Notes under the pieces: model-generated
Databases searched by the model: none
Told to the model about the DNA's origin: nothing
The model's input: only the letters and a program-made list of their open reading frames with translations
Shown: one piece after another, positions 12,466 through 23,866 of the stretch
Layout of the letters: every line of letters begins with the position of its first letter
Position numbering within the stretch: the stretch's first letter is position 1
NCBI RefSeq assembly: GCF_000003605.2
Contig: NW_003156570.1
Span: 1-33,232 of the forward strand
Direction of reading: 5' to 3'
Source of the DNA: Saccoglossus kowalevskii
Taxonomy: Eukaryota > Hemichordata > Enteropneusta > Harrimaniidae
DNA length: 33,232 nucleotides
Translations under genes and position numbers: made by a program

Positions 12466-13416
12466 GAAAACATAATCCTAATTGTATATCCGAAATCAAA
12501 TGTATATCTAATTATAATAATATACATCGAACATTGTATATTGGCAAATGTAAATTATTGTCAGAAATTATTCAAACATTACGATTCGGATATGTGATTA
12601 AATATGCCACACGATGCAGTGGTCAAAACCATGTTCAGATTGTTGTAAATACTTGGATATAATATTCCTTAAGATGTGTATTCAGTAAGATTATACTGTT
12701 AGGGATCATTTCTATAGTATGTATCACGATTCCATCACTGAAAAGTGACGAGAAACGCAAACCACAATGATGAGTTAGTGTTCCCTTCTGAGCGTGAAAA
12801 CGACCTACATTGTTGTTTCTATTGCAACTGATGTTGGTCATTGATGAACGTTCCATTCCAAGCAATTGTCCAATGAGGAAGTGAACACATTCTGAGTGGT
12901 TTCCCTTTTTTCTGTTAATCAAAATAAACCACCATCAATAATGTCATACTATTCTACTGTGTGTGATTAATCTGGAGGGGCACTTTTAATCCTATTTTGG
13001 CCGGAGTTTTGGGATTTAGGTTAGAGTTGGTTTTAGGGTTTGGTTGTTTTGTAATTTTTCATGAATTATTCAATACCTCTTGACACAGAAATTATACTTC
13101 TGATACCTTATTATTTATATTCGCGATAATTATTCATGAGAAAATCTTAAAGCGTACGATTCATCGTTTGCTATTTATGAAAGCTAACACGTATTTAGCA
13201 TTGTGCACTTGTAATTTTCCCATTATTGATTTTTTTCAGTTTTAGAGTTTTTATTCCTGGTATGATTAAGAAACACTCACTCAAAAGGCTTGGGTATCGG
13301 ATATAACGTCACACTTTTCGTCGGAGACTTCTCAGACCAAAAACTGTGGCATTATATTCGAACACTTTCTCGTGGTGTTTCATGTCAATCATTTAAATCG
13401 TATTCAGTGAGAGGGT
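12466..13416 (+). repeat. Monomer 14, class A mosaic, 951 bp
   Basis: The 5' part is copy-12-like (GAGTTAGTGTTCCC, ATACTGTTAGG, CATTCTGAGTGG, CATCAATAATG). The 3' part is copy-13-like (ATTAAGAAAC, CATGTCAATC). The switch lies near 12950. It also has private GTCCAATGAGG and a lost A in CTGTTAATC. Confidence 0.96.
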
Positions 13417-14370
13417 GAAAACATAATCCTAATTGTATATCCGAAATCAAATGTATATCTAATTATAATAATATACATCGAACATTGTATATTGGCAAAT
13501 GTAAATTATTGTCAGAAATTATTCAAACATTACGATTCGGATATGTGATTAAATATGCCACACGATGCAGTGGTCAAAACCATGTTCAGATTGTTGTAAA
13601 TACTTGGATATAATATTCCTTAAGATGTGTATTCAGTAAGATTATACTTTTAGGGATCATTTCTATAGTATGTATCACGATTCCATCACTGAAAAGTGAC
13701 GAGAAACGCAAACCATAATGATGAGTTACAGTGTTCTCTTCTGAGCGTGAAAACGACCTATATTGTTGTTTCTATTGCAACTGATGTTGGTCATTGATGA
13801 ACGTTCCATTCCAAGCAATTGTCCATGGAGGAAGTGAACACATTCTGAGTGGTTTCCCTTTTTTCTGTTAAATCAAAATAAACCACCATCAATAATGTCA
13901 TACTATTCTATTGTGTGTGATTAATCTGGAGGGGCACTTTTCATCCTATTTTGGCCGGAGTTTTGGGGTTTAGGTTAGAGTTGGTTTTTAGGGTTTGGTT
14001 ATTTTGTAATTTTTCATGAATTATTCAATAGCTCTTGACACAGAAATTATACTTCTGATACCTTATTATTTATATTCGCGATAATTATTCATGAGAAAAT
14101 CTTAAAGCGTACGATTCATCGTTTGCTATTCATGAAAGCTAACACGTATTTAGCATTGCGCACTTGTAATTTTCCCATTATTGATTTTTTCAATTTTAGA
14201 GTTTTTATTCCTGGTATGATTTGGAAACACTCACTCAAAAGGCTTGGGTATCGGATATAACGTCACACTTTTCGTCGGAGACTTCTCAGACCAAAAACTG
14301 TGGCATTATATTCGAACACTTTCTCGTGGTGTTTCATGTCAATCATTTAAATCGTATTCAGTGAGAGGGT
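13417..14370 (+). repeat. Monomer 15, class A mosaic, 954 bp
   Basis: The 5' part is a generic CACACG-subtype class A copy with an intact GAGTTACAGTGTTC. From about 13850 it follows copy 12 (CATTCTGAGTGG, CATCAATAATG, CACTTTTCATCC, AATAGCTC, GCATTGCGCAC, ATTTGGAAAC). Confidence 0.96.
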
Positions 14371-14672
14371 GAAAACATAATCCTAATTGTATATCCGAAA
14401 TCAAATGTATATCTAATTATAATAATATACATCGAACATTGTATATTGGCAAATGTAAATTATTGTCAGAAATTATTCAAACATTACATTTCGGATATGT
14501 GATTCAATATGCCACACGATGCAGTGGTCAAAACCATGTTCAGGTTGTTGTAAATACTTGGATAAAATATTCCTTAAGATGTATATTCAGTAAGATTATA
14601 CTTTTAGGGATCATTTCTATAGTATGTATCACGATTCCATCACTGAAAAGTGACGAGAAACGCAAACCATAA
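14220..14672 (+). other. Longest nearly stop-free frame, across the monomer 15/16 boundary (possible relic, probably not a gene)
   Basis: After a TGA at 14217-14219, 50 sense codons run to 14369, then one TGA (14370-14372), then 99 sense codons to a TAA at 14670-14672. The translation looks protein-like in places, for example GYNVTLFVGDFSDQKLWHYI in the first part and SLKSDEKRKP at the end. In sister copies the same frame is broken by TGA (from CGA at ACACGATGC), by TAA in GGATATAATATT, or by TAA/TAG after CGTCAA. Here these are CGA, AAA and TCA. No start codon, splice site or known domain is recognised. It could be a decayed coding ancestor captured in the satellite or a chance open stretch. 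Confidence 0.3.
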
Positions 14673-15323
14673 TGATGAGTTACAGTGTTCTCTTCTGAGC
14701 GTGAAAACGACCTATATTGTTGTTTCTATTGCAACTGATGTTGGTCATTGATGAACGTTCCATTCCAAGCAATTGTCCATGGAGGAAGTGAACACATTCA
14801 GAGTGGTTTCCCTTTTTTTTGTTAAATCAAAATAAACCACCATCATAATGTCATACTATTCTATTGTGTGTGATTAATCTGGAGGGGCACTTTTAATCCT
14901 ATTTTGGCCGGAGTTTTGGGGTTCAGGCTAGAGATGGTTTTAGGGTTTGGTTGTTTTGTAATTTTTCATGAATTATTCAATACCTCTTGACACAGAAATT
15001 ATACTTCTGATACTTTATTATTTATATTCGCGATAATTATTCATGAGAAAATCTTAAAGCGTACGATTCATCGTTTGCTATTTATGAAAGCTAACACGTA
15101 TTTAGCATTGTGCACTTGTAATTTTCTCATTATTGATTTTTTTCAGTTTTAGAGTTTTTATTCCTGGTATGATTAAGAAACACTCACTCAAAAGGCTTGG
15201 GTATCGGATATAACGTCACACTTTTCGTCGGAGACTTCTCAGACCAAAAACTGTGGCATTATATTCGAACACTTTCTCGTGGTGTTTCACGTCAGTAATT
15301 TAAATCGTATTCAGTGAGAGGCT
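14371..15323 (+). repeat. Monomer 16, class A, 953 bp
   Basis: It has CAGGTTGTTG, GGATAAAATATTCC and GGTTCAGGCTAGAGATGG, shared only with copy 19 three units on, and exits through CACGTCAGTAATTT and GAGGCTGAAAAC as copy 19 does. Private changes are CATTACATTTCGG and GATTCAATATG. Confidence 0.96.
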
Positions 15324-16277
15324 GAAAACATAATCCTAATTGTATATCCGAAATCAAATGTACATCTAATTATAATAATATACATCGAACATTGTATATT
15401 GGCAAATGTAAATTATTGTCAGAAATTATTCAAACATTACGATTCGGATATGTAATTAAATATGCCACATGATGCAGTGGTCAAAACAGTGTTCAGATTG
15501 TTGTAAATACTTGGATATAATATTCCTTAAGATGTGTATGCAGTAAGAGCATACTTTTAGGGATCATTTCTATAGTATTTATCACGATTCCATCACTGAA
15601 AAGTGACGAGAAACGCAAACCATAATGATGAGTTACAGTGTTCTCTTCTGAGCGTGAAAACGACATATATTGCTGTTTCTATTGCAACTGATTTTGGTCA
15701 TTGATGAACGTTCCATTCCAAGTAATTGTCCATGGAGGAAGTGAACACATTCAGAGTGGTTTCCCTTTTTTTCTGTTAAATCAAAATAAACCACCATCAA
15801 AATGTATTACTATTCTTGTGTGTGTGATTAAATCTGGAGGGGCATTTATAATCCTATTTTGGCCGGAGTTTTGGGGTTTAGGTTAGAGTTGGTTTTAGGG
15901 TTTGGTTGTTTTGTAATTTTTCATGAATTATTCAATACCTCTTGACACAGAAATTATACTTCGGATACCTTATTATTTATATTCTCGATAATTATTCATG
16001 AGAAAATATTAAAGCGTACGATTCATCGTTTGCTATTTATGAAAGCTAACACGTATTTAGCATTGTGCACTTGTAATTTTCCCCTTATTGATTTTTTCAA
16101 TTTTAGAGTTTTTATTCCTGTTATGATTAGGAAACACTCACTCAAAAGGCCTAGGTATCGGATATAACGTCACACTTTTCGTCGGAGACTTCTCAGACCA
16201 AAAACTGTGGCATTATATTCGAACACTTTCTCGTGGTGTTTCACGTCAATAATTAAAATAGTATTCAGTGAGAGGGT
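15324..16277 (+). repeat. Monomer 17, class A (TGTAATTAA subtype), 954 bp
   Basis: It starts with the TACATCTAAT variant and has private AAAACAGTGTTCAG and ATGTATTACTATTC. Its 3' end (CCTGTTATG, AAAGGCCTAGG) matches copy 1, and the next unit again matches copy 2, so 17-18 mirror 1-2 at a distance of 16 units. Confidence 0.96.
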
Positions 16278-17231
16278 GAAAACATAATCCTAATTGTATA
16301 TCCGAAATCAAAATGTACATCTAATTAAAATAATATACATCGAACATTGTATATTGGCAAATGTAAATTATTGTCAGAAATTAGTCAAACATTACGATTC
16401 GGATATGTAATTAAATATGCCACATGATGCAGTGGTCAAAACCGCGTTCAGATTGTTGTAAATACTTGGATATAATATTCCTTAAGATTTGTTTCCAGTA
16501 AGATCATACTTTTAGGGATCATTTCTATAGTATGTATCCCGATTCCATCACTGAAAAGTGACGAGAAACGCAAATCATAATGATGAGTTACAGTGTTCTC
16601 TTCTGAGCGTGAAAACGACCTATATTGTTGTTTCTATTGCAACTGATGTTGGTCATTGATGAACGTTCCATTCCAAGCAATTATCCATGGAGGAAGTGAA
16701 CACATTCAGAGTGGTTTCCCTTTTTTTCTGTTAAATCAAAATAAACCACCATCATAATGTCATACTATTCTATTGTGTGTGATTAATCTGGAGGGGCACT
16801 TTTAATCCTATTTTGGCCGGAGTTTTGGGGTTTAGGTTAGAGTTGGTTTTAGGGTTTGGTTGTTTTGTAATTTTTCATTAATTATTCAATACCTCTTGAC
16901 ACAGAAATTATACTTCTGATACCTTATTATTTATATTCGCGATAATTATTCATGAGAAAATCTTAAAGCGCACGATTCATCGTTTGCTATTTATGAAAGC
17001 TAACACGTATTTGGCATTGTGCACTTGTAATTTTCTCATTATTGATTTTTACAGTTTTAGAGATTTTATTCCTGGTATGATTAGGAAACACTAACTCAAA
17101 AGGCTTGGGTATCGGATATAACGTCACACTTTTCGTCGGAGACTTCTCAGACCAAAAACTGTGGCATTATATTCGAACACTTTCTCGTGGTGTTTCATGT
17201 CAATCATTTAAATCGTAATCAGTGAGAGGGT
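16278..17231 (+). repeat. Monomer 18, class A (TGTAATTAA subtype), 954 bp
   Basis: It has TACATCTAATTAAAATAATA, ATTAGTCAAAC, CCGCGTTCAG and GATTTGTTTCCAG as private or rare variants. The 3' end (GATTTTTACAG, CACTAACTC, CATGTCAATC, AATCGTAATC) leads into copy 19. Confidence 0.96.
16815..16859 (+). other. G-rich, telomere-like tract (45 bp, one per monomer)
   Basis: Each unit holds one G-rich, C-poor tract from GGCCGGAG to GGGTTTGG, built of loosely repeated elements such as GGGGTTTAGG, TTAGAG and TTTTAGGG. It resembles degenerate TTTAGGG-type telomeric repeats and has enough GG runs for a weak two-tetrad quadruplex. It is the main site of length change in the array: 12 bp are missing in copy 2 (1498-1530) and 23 bp in copies 23 (21586-21607) and 24 (22518-22539). 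Telomeric origin is inference. Confidence 0.6.
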
Positions 17232-18185
17232 GAAAACATAATCCTAATTGTATATCCGAAATCAAATGTATATCTAATTATAATAATATACATCGAACAT
17301 TGTATATTGGCAAATGTAAATTATTGTCAGAAATTATTCAAACATTACGATTCGGATATGTGATTAAATATGCCACACGATGCAGTGGTCAAAACCATGT
17401 TCAGGTTGTTGTAAATACTTGGATAAAATATTCCTTAAGATGTATATTCTGTAAGATTATACTTTTAGGGATCATTTCTATAGTATGTATCACGATTCCA
17501 TCACTGAAAAGTGACGAGAAACGCAAACCATAATGATGAGTTACAGTGTTCTCTTCTGAGCGTGAAAACGACCTATATTGTTGTTTCTATTGCAACTGAT
17601 GTTGGTCATTGATGAACGTTCCATTCCAAGCAATTGTCCATGGAGGAAGTGAACACATTCAGAGTGGTTTCCCTTTTTTTCTGTTAAATCAAAATAAACC
17701 ACCATCATAATGTCATACTATTCTATTGTGTGTGATTAATCTGGAGGGGCACTTTTAATCATATTTTGGCCGGAGTTTTGGGGTTCAGGCTAGAGATGGT
17801 TATAGGGTTTGGTTGTTTTGTAATTTTTCATGAATTATTCAATACCTCTTGACACAGAAATTATACTTCTGATACTTTATTATTTATATTCGCAATAATT
17901 ATTCATGAGAAAATCTTAAAGCGTACGATTCATCGTTTGCTATTTATGAAAGCTAACACGTATTTAGCATTGTGCACTTGTAATTTTCCCGTTATTGATT
18001 TTTTTCAGTTTTAGAGTTTTTATTCCTGGTATGATTAAGAAACACTCACTCAAAAGGCTTGGGTATCGGATATAACGTCACACTTTTCGTCGGAGACTTC
18101 TCAGACCAAAAACTGTGGCATTATATTCGAACACTTTCTCGTGGTGTTTCACGTCAGTAATTTAAATCGTATTCAGTGAGAGGCT
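17232..18185 (+). repeat. Monomer 19, class A, duplicate of monomer 16
   Basis: It shares GGATAAAATATTCC, CAGGTTG and GGTTCAGGCTAGAGATGG with copy 16, 2,861 bp upstream. A 77-codon open frame (17300-17533) exists here and in copy 16 only because the usual TAA in GGATATAATATT is AAA. It is a consequence of the duplication rather than evidence of a gene. Confidence 0.96.
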
Positions 18186-19139
18186 GAAAACATAATCCTA
18201 ATTGTATATCCGAAATCAAATGTACATCTAATTATAATAATATACATCGAACATTGTATATTGGCAAATGTAAATTATTGTCAGAAATTATTCAAACATT
18301 ACGATTCGGATATGTGATTAAATATGCCACACGATGCAGTGGTCAAAACCATGTTCAGATTGTTGTAAATACTTGGATATAATATTCCTTAAGATGTGTA
18401 TTCAGTAAGATCATACTTTTAGGGATCATTTCTATAGTATGTATCACGATTCCATCACTGAAAAGTGACGAGAAACGCAAACCATAATGATGAGTTACAG
18501 TGTTCTCTTCTGAGCGTGAAAACGACCTATATTGTTGTTTCTATTGCAACTGATGTTGGTCATTGATGAACGTTCCATTCCAAGCAATTGTCCATGGAGG
18601 AAGTGAACACATTCAGAGTGGTTTCCCTTTTTTTCTGTTAAATCAAAATAAACCACCATCATAATGTCATACTATTCTATTGTGTGTGATTAATCTGGAG
18701 GGGCACTTTTAATCCTATTTTGGCCGGAGTTTTGGGGTTAAGGTAGAGTTGGTTTTAGGGTTTGGTTGTTTTGTAATTTTTCATGAATTATTCAATACCT
18801 CTTGACACTGAAATTATACTTCTGATACTTTATTATTTATATTCGCGATAATTATTCATGAGAAAATCTTAAAGCGTACGATTCATCGTTTGCTATTTAT
18901 GAAAGCTAACACGTATTTAGCATTGTGCACTTGTAATTTTCCTATTATTGATTTTTTTTCAGTTTTAGAGTTTTTATTCCTGGTATGATTAAGAAACACT
19001 CACTCAAAAGGCTTGGGTATCGGATATAACGTCACACTTTTCGTCGGAGACTTCTCAGACCAAAAACTGTGGCATTATATTCGAACACTTTCTCGTGGTG
19101 TTTCACGTCAATCATTTAAATCGTATTCAGTGAGAGGGT
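18186..19139 (+). repeat. Monomer 20, class A mosaic, 954 bp
   Basis: The first ~50 bp (GCTGAAAAC, TACATCTAAT) match copy 17. From TGTGATTAA and CCACACGATG at about 18312 onward it matches the CACACG subtype of copies 21 and 22. The switch between relatives lies between about 18230 and 18310. It also has GGGGTTAAGGTAGAG in the G-rich tract. Confidence 0.96.
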
Positions 19140-20094
19140 GAAAACATAATCCTAATTGTATATCCGAAATCAAATGTATATCTAATTATAATAATATACA
19201 TCGAACATTGTATATTGGCAAATGTAAATTATTGTCAGAAATTATTCAAACATTACGATTCGGATATGTGATTAAATATGCCACACGATGCAGTGGTCAA
19301 AACCATGTTCAGATTGTTGTAAATACTTGGATATAATATTCCTTAAGATGTGTATTCAGTAAGATCCTACTTTTAGGGATCATTTCTATAGTATGTATCA
19401 CGATTCCATCACTGAAAAGTGACGAGAAACGCAAACCATAATGATGAGTTACAGTGTTCTCTTCTGAGCGTGAAAACGACCTATATTGTTGTTTCTATTG
19501 CAACTGATGTTGGTCATTGATGAACGTTCCATTCCAAGCAATTGTCCATGGAGGAAGTGAACACATTCAGAGTGGTTTCCCTTTTTTTCTGTTAAATCAA
19601 AATAGACCACCATCATAATGTCATACTATTCTATTGTGTGTGATTAATCTGGAGGGGCACTTTTAATCCTATTTTGGCCGGAGTTTTGAGGTTCAGGTTA
19701 TAGTTGGTTTTAGGGTTTGGTTGTTTTGTAATTTTTCATGAATTATTCAATACCTCTTGACACAGAAATTATACTTCTGATACTTTATTATTTATATTCG
19801 CGATAATTATTCATGAGAAAATCTTAAAGCGTACGATTCATCGTTTGCTATTTATGAAAGCTAACACGTATTTAGCATTGTGCACTTGTAATTTTCCCAT
19901 TATTGATTTTTTTTCAGTTTTAGAGTTTTTATTCCTGGTATGATTAAGAAACAATCACTCAAAAGGCTTGGGTATCGGATATAACGTCACACTTTTCGTC
20001 GGAGACTTCTCAGACCAAAAACTGTGGCATTATATTCGAACACTTTCTCGTGGTGTTTCACGTCAATCATTTAAATCGTATTCAGTGAGAGGGT
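19140..20094 (+). repeat. Monomer 21, class A (CACACG subtype), 955 bp
   Basis: It shares AAGATCCTACTTTTAG only with copy 22, marking a tandem duplication. Private changes include AATAGACCACC and AAACAATCACTC. Confidence 0.96.
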
Positions 20095-21050
20095 GAAAAC
20101 ATAATCCTAATTGTATATCCGAAATCAAATGTATATCTAATTATAATAATATACATCGAACATTGTATATTGGCAAATGTAAATTATTGTCAGAAATTAT
20201 TCAAACATTACGATTCGGATATGTGATTAAATATGCCACACGATGCAGTGGTCAAAACCATGTTCAGATTGTTGTAAATACTTGGATATAATATTCCTTA
20301 AGATGTGTATTCAGTAAGATCCTACTTTTAGGGATCATTTCTATAGTATGTATCACGATTCCATCACTGAAAAGTGACGAGAAACGCAAACCATAATGAT
20401 GAGTTACAGTGTTCTCTTCTGAGCGTGAAAACGACCTATATTGTTGTTTCTATTGCAACTGACGTTGGTCATTGATGAACGTTCCATTCCAAGCAATTGT
20501 CCATGGAGGAAGTGAACACATTCAGAGTGGTTTCCCTTTTTTTCTGTTAAATCAAAATAAACCACCATCATAATGTCATACTATTCTATTGTGTGTGATT
20601 AATCTGGAGGGGCACTTTTAATCCTATTTTGGCCGGAGTTTTGAGGTTTAGGTTAGAGTTGGTTTTAGGGTTTGGTTGTTTTGTAATTTTTCATGAGTTA
20701 TGCAATACCTCTTGACACCGAAATTATACTTCTGATACCCTATTATTTATATTCGCGATAATTATTCATGAGAAAATCTTAAAGCGTACGATTCATCGTT
20801 TGCTATTTATGAAAGCTAACACGTATTTAGCATTGTGCACTTGTAATTTTCCCATTATTGATTTTTTTTTCAGTTTTAGAGTTTTTATTCCTGGTATGAT
20901 TAAGAAACACTCACTCAAAAGGCTTGGGTATCGGATATAACGTCACACTTTTCGTCGGAGACTTCTCAGACCAAAAACTGTGGCATTATATTCGAACACT
21001 TTCTCGTGGTGTTTCACGTCAATCATTTAAATCGTATTCAGTGAGAGGGT
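20095..21050 (+). repeat. Monomer 22, class A (CACACG subtype), 956 bp
   Basis: Tandem duplicate of copy 21 in its 5' half. Its 3' half differs from 21 in the G-rich tract (GAGGTTTAGGTTAGAG), and has CATGAGTTATGCAATACC and the longest T run of the GATTTT...CAG element. Confidence 0.96.
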
Positions 21051-21981
21051 GAAAACATAATCCTAATTGTATATCCGAAATCAAATGTATATCTAATTAT
21101 AATAATATACATCGAACATTGTATATTGGCAAATGTAAATTATTGTCAGAAATTATTCAAACATTACGATTCGGATATGTGATTAAATATGCCACACGAT
21201 GCAGTGGTCAAAACCATGTTCAGATTGTTGTAAATAATTGGATATAATATTCCTTAAGATGTGTATTCAGTAAGATCATACTTTTAGGGATCATTTCTAT
21301 AGTATGTATCACGAGTCCATCACTGAAAAGTGACGAGAAACGCAAACCATAATGATGAGTTACAGTGTTCTTTTCTGAGCGTGTAAACGACCTCTATTGT
21401 TGTTTCTATTGCAAATGACGTTGGCCATTGATGAACGTTCCATTCCAAGCAATTGTCCATGGAGGAAGTGAACACACTCAGAGTGGTTTCCTTTTTTTTT
21501 GTTAAATAAAAATGAACCATCATCATAATGTCATACTATTCTATTCTGTGTGATTAATCTGGAGGGACACTTATAACCGTATTTCGGCCGGAGTTTTAGG
21601 GTCTAGGTTGTTTTGTAAATTTTCATAAATAATTCAATACATCTTGACACTGAAATTATACTTCTGATACCTTATTATTTATATTCACGATAATTATTCA
21701 TGAGAAGATCTTAAAGCGTACGATTCATCGTTTTTGCTATTTATGAAAGCTAACACGTATTTAGCATTGTGCACTTGTAATTTTCCCATTATTGATTTTT
21801 TTAGTTTTAGAGATGTCATTCCTGGTATGATTAGGAAACACTCACACAAAAGGATTGGGTATCGGATATAACGTCACACTTTTCGTCGGAGACTTCTCAG
21901 ACGAAAAACTGTGGCATTATATTCGAACACTTTCTCGTGGTGTTTCACGTCAATAGTTTAAATCGTATTAAGTGAGAGGGT
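21051..21981 (+). repeat. Monomer 23, class A, 931 bp (short)
   Basis: The 5' half is CACACG-subtype class A. From about 21500 it carries a set of changes shared with copy 24: GGAGGGACAC, CCGTATTTCGG, a 23-bp shorter G-rich tract, CATAAATAATTC, TATTCACGATAA, CGTTTTTGC and CAGACGAAAAAC. Confidence 0.96.
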
Positions 21982-22913
21982 GAAAACATAATCCTAATTG
22001 TATATCCGAAATCAAATGTATATCTAATTATAATAATATACATCGAACAATGTATATTGGCAAATGTAAATTATTGTCAGAAATTATTCAAACATTACGA
22101 TTCGGATATGTAATTAAATATGCCACATGATGCAGTGGTCAAAACCGTGTTCAGATTGTTGTAAATACTTGGATATAATATTCCTTAAGATTTTTTATCC
22201 AGTAAGATCATACTTTTAGGATCATTTCTATAGTATGTATCACGATTCCAAAACTGAAAAGTGACGAGAAACGCAAACCATAATGATGAATTACAGTGTT
22301 CTCTTCTGAGCGTGAAAACGACCTCTATTGTTGTTTCTATTGCAACTGATGTTGGTCATTGATGAACGTTCCATTCCACGTAATTGTGCATGGAGGAAGT
22401 GAACACATTCAGAGTGGTTTCCCTTTTTTTCTGTTAAATCAAAATAAACCACCATCATACTGTCATACTATTCTATTGTGTGTGATTAATCTGGAGGGAC
22501 ACTTATAACCGTATTTCGGCCGGAGTTTTAGGGTCTAGGTTGTTTTGTAAATTTTCATAAATAATTCAATACCTCTTGACACTGAAATTATACTTCTAAT
22601 ACCTTATTATTTATATTCACGATAATTATTCATGAGAAGATCTTGAAGCGTACGATTCATCGTTTTTGCTATTTATGAAAGCTAACACGTATTTAGCATT
22701 GTGCACTTGTAATTTTCCCATTATTGATTTTTTTAGTTTTAGAGATTTCATTCCTGGTATGATTAGGAAACACTCACACAAAAGGATTGGGTATCGGATA
22801 TAACGTCACACTTTTCGTCGGAGACTTCTCAGACGAAAAACTGTGGCATTATATTCGAACACTTTCTCGTGGTGTTTCATGTCAATAGTTTAAATCGTAT
22901 TCAGTGAGAGGGT
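21982..22913 (+). repeat. Monomer 24, class A, 932 bp (short)
   Basis: The 5' half is of the TGTAATTAA/CCACATG subtype, unlike copy 23, while the 3' half is nearly the same as that of 23. The middle shares CCACGTAATTGTGCATGG with copy 1. The short 3' half was therefore copied onto a different 5' half. Confidence 0.96.
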
Positions 22914-23866
22914 GAAAACATAATCCTAATTGTATATCCGAAATCAAATGTATGTCTAATTATAATAATATACATCGAACATTGTATATTGGCAAATGGA
23001 AATTATTGTCAGAAATTATTCAAACATTACGATTGGGATATGTAATTAAATATGCCACATGATGCAGTGGTCAAAACTATGTTCAGATTGTTGTAAATAC
23101 TTGGATATAATATTCCTTAAGATGTGTATGCAGTAAGATCATACTTTTAGGAATCATTTCTATAGTATGTATCACGATTCCATCACTGAAAAGTGACGAG
23201 AAACGCAAACCATAATGATGAGTTACAGTGTTCTCTTCTGAGCGTGAAAACGACCTCTATTGTTGTTTCTATTGCAACTGATGTTGGTCATTGATGAACG
23301 TTCCATTCCAAGCAATTGTCTATGGAGGAAGTGAACACATTCAGAGTGGTTTCCCTTTTTTTCTGTTGAATCAAAATAAACCACCATCATAATGTCATAC
23401 TATTCTATTGTGTGTGATTAATCTGGAGGGGCACTTATAATCCTATTTTGGCCGGAGTTTTGGGGTTTAGGTTAGAGTTGGTTTTAGGGTTTTGTTGTTT
23501 TGTAATTTTTCATGAATTATTCAATACCTCTTGACACAGAAATTATACTTCTGATACCTTATTATTTATATTCGCGATAATTATTCATGAGAAAATCTTA
23601 AAGCGTACGATTCATCGTTTGCTATTTATGAAAGCTAACACGTATTTGGCATTGTGCACTTGTAATTTTCCCATTATTTATTTTTTCAATTTTAGAGTTT
23701 TTATTCCTGTTATGATTAGGAAACACTAACTCAAAAGGCTTGGGTATCGGATATAACGTCACACTTTTCGTCGGAGACTTCTCAGACCAAAAACTGTGGC
23801 ATTATATTCGAACATTTTCTCGTGGTGTTTCACGTCAATAATTTAAATCGTATTCAGTGAGAGGGT
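22914..23866 (+). repeat. Monomer 25, class A/B intermediate, 953 bp
   Basis: The 5' end is class A (TATATCCG, ATACATCG) with private TGTATGTCTAAT and CAAATGGAAATT, but it reads GATTGGGATATG as class B does. It is the last copy before the second class B block. Confidence 0.95.

Noticed and set aside
12635-12922. 95-codon open frame on the minus strand in monomer 14
   Set aside because: It is the same frame as in monomer 12, opened by the same 3-bp loss and lengthened by a 1-bp loss in CTGTTAATC. It is a by-product of duplication, not a gene.
14439-14672. 77-codon open frame in monomer 16 as a gene (repeated at 17300-17533)
   Set aside because: It begins at TTG and is open only where TAA is AAA in GGATAAAATATT. 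The second copy comes from the 16-to-19 duplication. It is kept only as part of a possible relic frame.
15701-15886. 61-codon open frame in monomer 17
   Set aside because: It is created by private indels (ATGTATTACTATTC, GATTAAATCTGG) in one copy, with no conservation or domain.
21320-21526. 68-codon minus-strand open frame in monomer 23
   Set aside because: It depends on private substitutions such as GCGTGTAAACG and is closed in neighbouring copies.
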